Shown piece after piece: positions 60,366 through 64,000 of a stretch of 64,000 bases of DNA. The DNA is taken from positions 2,480,001 to 2,544,000 of the forward strand of contig BDSL01000004.1 of the NCBI GenBank assembly GCA_003116995.1, given 5' to 3'. Below the pieces are notes generated by a model. The model was not told where the DNA came from and ran no database searches. It saw only the letters and a list, made by a program, of their open reading frames with translations. Within the stretch, counting starts at the first letter, position 1; every line of letters starts with the position of its first letter. Origin of the DNA: Yamagishiella unicocca. Its lineage: Eukaryota; Chlorophyta; Chlorophyceae; Chlamydomonadales; Volvocaceae. Made by a program: the position numbers and the translations under genes.

Positions 60366-61432
60366 CCCACCATGCCGCACCAGGCATTACACACCGGCTC
60401 CCGACCCACCCCAGGCCCGTTGCGTAAAACCGTTTTTATACACCCCAGGCCCGTTTAGGGCGTGATATCCTACCCCGCCCTAATGCTATGCGTAGCCGCG
60501 CACGTGCCAATTATTGTAACGCCTTTTTTGTGGAGAAGAATCGCCTGCACGGATGGAGCTCATCGTACCGCTTGGATAATGTGTCGGATAGTGCCCCGCA
60601 AAGCTGGGGGGGTTGCTCCCAGGTTGGGAGGGACCCCTTCGTACTTGTCAGTAGCAACGCCAACTGAGCGCAAACAAACAACCTTTAAGAAATGGTACAG
60701 GAGGGAACGTTTTGTGCGCAAGGGATGCCCAGGGGCAGCACTGATGCTTGTCTTGTGGTACTGTGTCGATGGTGTATCACTCCGACTGTGGCTCGCCCTT
60801 CAGATCACGAGACCTCTCGACAACGCCACAGCAACATGACATAGCTTCGTCTCTGGGTAAAGCTTTTATAGCCACGCAGGCAAAAGAGTACTACGATGCC
60901 GTTCCTGGGCGCTGCCCTGGCCATCCTGAGGCGTCGAGCGCAAACCTTGCCCCCTTTCCTCAATGGTAGTATTTAATAAGCAGTGAAGGAAAGAAACAGC
61001 AAAAGCACCATGAACAGACGCTTCTCTACTTTTTCCCAAAGCGCAAAGGAGAAGTCCGGGAGAAAGAAGCACTGCATCTAGAAAGAAAGGGTTTAGATGC
61101 GTGCCTAAGCTTGTAAAGCTGATAACGCAGGGAACGGCAGCACGGAACATAGAGCATTTGTACGGCATCGGCAATACATAACAGTGCCCTGCACTCCATT
61201 CTGATAACACGAGTGCGTGAGGCAATGTTTGATTCAATGTTACTGCCTTGAGGATCAACTGCTCGCACATAGCCTAACCCTTGCCACCTTGTTTTGCTCA
61301 GCGCTTTTCGCAGTCTTGAACTTCAGTCGGTGAAGTATATACAGCAACCTTCGATACCTTTGGTGCTCGCAACCAGGATTTTGACCCAGCGGAACCCATA
61401 CCGTTGCCACCATCAAAAGCACTTAGCCCCAG
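60366..61432. other. Unassigned stretch with coding-like fragments before uS7m
   Basis: Between the LINE break and the uS7m start. 60461-60665 (+) holds an open frame with a non-random look (NYCNAFFVEKNRLHGWSSSY, then QVGRDPF). A second frame, shifted, continues at 60668-60838 (FKKWYRRERFVRKGCPGA to LALQITRPLDNATAT and a stop). Read together they suggest a frameshifted exon of an element or gene I do not recognise. The rest is probable 5' UTR and promoter of uS7m. Confidence 0.4.
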
Positions 61433-62200
61433 ATGTTGTCTTCTGGCCGCCTGATGGCGGCCATGACAGCATGCACTATAGAAGGGCGGGCGGGTCAAAT
61501 AGCTTGTACGATCGCCAGCAGCAGCAAAAGCACCCCCAGCGGCAGCGGCGCCGTCGGCACGGTCGTGCAACGGCGGCTGGCCCAAAGCCGCTCCGGCGGC
61601 AAGGACGCTGACGACGAATCCTCTGGGCCGGCCTCTTCCAGAAACACCCCCTCGTCTCAGCCCCCTGAGCCCCCGGCGCCAGCACCGTTGCAGCCGCCCC
61701 CGGCCTCTCCCGAGTCGCAAGCGCTCGCAGACAAGCTCCGCCAGTCCTCACCCACGGGACGCCTGCTCGACTTGTTCGCCCCCCAGGGCCGGCAGCACGT
61801 CCCGCGGCCGGGCCCACCGGCCCCCGGCTCCGCCGCCACTACGCCCTCGGCGCTGCCTGAAGCTCCACCCGCCTCCGACGCCGATGTCGTACGGGTCGTC
61901 ATGCGCGCCGTGGAGAACTGCAAGCCGCTGATGAAGGTGCAGTCCAATAAGTCGGGTACGAAGGTGGTGTTCGTGCCCAAGCCGCTGGATCCGCTGCAGT
62001 CCACCAACTTCGCGGTCAAGTGGATCGTTCAGGCAGCACAGAAGCGTCGAGAGGCCAGCCGCGGCGCCTCCATGGCGGACTGCCTGGCGCTGGAGCTGTT
62101 GCTGGCGTACCAGCGCAAGGGCTCCGCGCGGGCCAAGCGCGATGAGGTGCACAAGCTCGCGCTGGACAACAGGTCCAACCTGCGAGGGCGCTGGTGGTGA
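61433..62200 (+). CDS. Mitochondrial small-subunit ribosomal protein uS7m
   Basis: A single exon of 255 codons from ATG 61433 to TGA. A TAG lies in the same frame three codons upstream, so this ATG (or a spliced upstream exon) must start it. The last 110 residues are the ribosomal S7 core: VVRVVMRAVENCKPLMKVQS, NFAVKWIVQAAQKRREASRG, MADCLALELLLAYQRKGSAR and AKRDEVHKLALDNRSN. uS7 binds the 3' major domain of small-subunit rRNA and is one of the primary assembly proteins of the subunit head. The first 140 residues are low-complexity Ser/Pro/Gln/Ala sequence, longer than in bacterial S7, and would include an organelle presequence. Mitochondrial rather than plastid assignment rests on this nuclear, divergent, extended form; a plastid role is less likely because plastid S7 is usually encoded in the organelle. 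Confidence 0.85.
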   Translation: MLSSGRLMAAMTACTIEGRAGQIACTIASSSKSTPSGSGAVGTVVQRRLAQSRSGGKDADDESSGPASSRNTPSSQPPEPPAPAPLQPPPASPESQALADKLRQSSPTGRLLDLFAPQGRQHVPRPGPPAPGSAATTPSALPEAPPASDADVVRVVMRAVENCKPLMKVQSNKSGTKVVFVPKPLDPLQSTNFAVKWIVQAAQKRREASRGASMADCLALELLLAYQRKGSARAKRDEVHKLALDNRSNLRGRWW

Positions 62201-62320
62201 GCAGCTGGTGAGCAGCTGGTGAGCAGCTGGCAGCGAGATGCTGGTGGTGAGCAGCTGGCAGCGAGATGCTGGCAGCGAGATGCTGGTGGTGAGCAGCTGG
62301 CAGCGAGATGCTGCAGTGCG
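62197..62320. repeat. Tandem repeat beginning at the uS7m stop
   Basis: Units GTGAGCAGCTG and GCAGCGAGATGCTGGT alternate from the stop codon into the 3' UTR. Confidence 0.8.
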
Positions 62321-64000
62321 CAGCAGTGCGCTGCTGGTGTCGAGCGGAACGGCTACTGGTGGAGAGCAGCTGGTGCTCCACCGCGGGTCCAACTTGCGGG
62401 CGCGCTGGCTGTGCGCGGAGTGGCTGCTGGCGGTGAGCAGCTGGCAGTGAGCCGCTGGTTGCGGGCAAGTGGCAGTGGCTGTCGGAGGTTGAGCCGCTGT
62501 TAGCGAGCGCAAACGTGGGTGGCGAGGCGTGCGGGCGGGCCAGCACTGCCCCTTCCTGGGGAGGAGGCTAAGGGACGAACGAGCAGCTGCGTTAAGCTGC
62601 AGCGCACACTGTGCTACACGACCTGGCGGTGGCGGCGGCGTGCGGTTGCCGGGGGTTGTGAGGCTTGCGAAGGCAAGGTGTCGCCCGGCTTGGTAGGGGT
62701 GTGTGCGTAGGTTTAGGTCGCTGCTGGCTGCGTTCGTGGTTATGGCCACTGCGGGTGCAGCGCTGTCGGCGTTGGTGGATGACTATGGGAGCAGGTCAGC
62801 GGTATCGAGCGGATTCAGAGGCAGGCAGACAGACATGACTGACATGGGCGGAAAGTGGCGGCGTAGGCAGGCAGCTGCGGGTGCCTCTGCGCCGGGCAGG
62901 CAGGTGGCGGGGCGGCGGAATGCAGGAAGGCACGAAGGCAGCTCCTCATGCGACACAGTATTGGACTTCAATTTTCCTGTTACTCTCTTTGGGGTTTGGA
63001 TGTAAGCGATGTCTTCTTAGCATCGGGAGCGTGAGGCGCTGGGCGCCGATTGGCGATGCGTCCCTGTGCAGCTGGCACTGCGGAGGCATTGCGAGAGGTT
63101 GTAACACATGCGGCAGACGAAATGGCGCGGCTGCTCTGATGGTGGGACTGGTGGGAGCGACAGACGTTTCCACCTGCTTCGCAATCCACGACCATACATG
63201 GCACATGCGTGCCGCCGCAGTCGCTGGCATGCGGTCATCGGCCTCCTGCCAACACCCGCCAAAATACCAATCCAATCCCAGCCTACCCCAGCCGAAATAC
63301 CGCCGTCTTAGGCCCTCACTAGCCACTATGTCACGGACCTTGATGCTCGTTCGCATGCGTGCGGTATTGTGCTGGATGGGGTTAGCGTGGGGGGCTTAGC
63401 TCGAATGCATGGATGCCGACGGATGCCGAGGGGCCATCCAAAGATCCACACGTCATCAGGGTGGGGGTCATGTCCACTTGCTCAGCTACCGACAGGATCT
63501 TTGCGGCGTGGTCTGGCGTGGTCTGGCGTGGTCGCCGCCCTTGCAGCTAGCCAGCTACCGTCCTTGTATATGCTGCCTGCCAATAGTTTAACATGGGCAC
63601 GGTGACGCTTGTGTTGGGGTTGACAATAAAATGAGGTCGATCGCCGCAGGAAATGCTTTTTGGGCTTTGCTGCCGTTCGCTGCAAGATGTGTAAGCGCGC
63701 CCCTCGGAGCGGTCACGGCTGCCGATGCAGGTATGCTCGCTTTGTGCTTTGATGCGCTACGGCAGGTGTAGCCATACAGTACTGCAGGTATGCAAAACAC
63801 GAATCCACACGCTTGGTGGCGCGGAACCTGGCCACCAATGACTAAACAGGTGGCGTGCATTTTACGACCTCTCACAGGTACACAAACGTCTTGGCTGCGC
63901 GGGCTGGATCGATTGCATTCGTCACCGCTGTACTATATTTCAATTAAGTCCTATATGTGCAGTACATGTTTGTCCTCGATCCACCGTTATGCCGCATAAC
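62321..64000. other. uS7m 3' UTR and unassigned right end
   Basis: TGTAAG at 63000-63005, about 800 bases after the stop, may be the uS7m polyadenylation signal. An AATAAA occurs near 63626. A 136-codon minus-strand frame (62946-63356) has no recognisable domain and is not called. Nothing else could be supported up to the window edge. Confidence 0.45.

Noticed and set aside
62946..63356. 136-codon minus-strand frame
   Set aside because: No recognisable domain and no codon bias like the genes; it lies in the likely 3' flank of uS7m.

Overview
The window is nuclear DNA from a green alga, most likely a chlamydomonadalean relative of Chlamydomonas or Volvox. The evidence is GC-rich codon use, genes cut into many short exons by 100-1000 base introns with GTGCGT/GTGAGT-type donors and CAG acceptors, candidate TGTAA polyadenylation signals, minisatellite-rich introns, a LINE relic, and a plastid ClpR and plant-type SDH1 and CK2. 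None of it looks bacterial. All exon models were built by hand from splice signals, reading-frame phase and family resemblance; no transcript or database was available.

Layout: (1) 1936-8150 (+), a small DUF1990 gene in five exons around a 3.9 kb repeat-bearing intron. (2) 9195-11713 (-), a six-exon BadF/N-acetylglucosamine-kinase-fold gene whose catalytic motifs are all degenerate. (3) 12.3-13.4 kb, repeats and a probable LINE ORF2 scrap. (4) 14375-22957 (-), a 16-exon gene of about 1192 codons that joins an EB1-type calponin-homology domain to C-terminal MORN repeats. (5) 23583-32864 (+), a long coiled-coil protein transcribed divergently from the previous gene. (6) 34286-38152 (-), a plastid ClpR subunit lacking the protease triad, divergent from (7) 38485-43603 (+), the mitochondrial succinate dehydrogenase flavoprotein. 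(8) 44322-47429 (+), casein kinase 2 alpha with a possible N-terminal targeting extension. (9) 49345-57803 (-), a leucine-rich-repeat / transglutaminase-like / EF-hand protein of about 1114 codons. (10) 58.2-60.4 kb, a damaged LINE arranged as a head-to-head inverted pair. (11) 61433-62200 (+), mitochondrial ribosomal protein uS7m.

There is no operon logic. Two divergent pairs (CH-MORN with coiled-coil, ClpR with SDH1) may share promoters. The most novel items are the EB1-CH/MORN fusion, the LRR/transglutaminase/EF-hand protein, the apparently dead sugar-kinase homologue and a short repeat of about 65 bases that recurs inside introns of unrelated genes.
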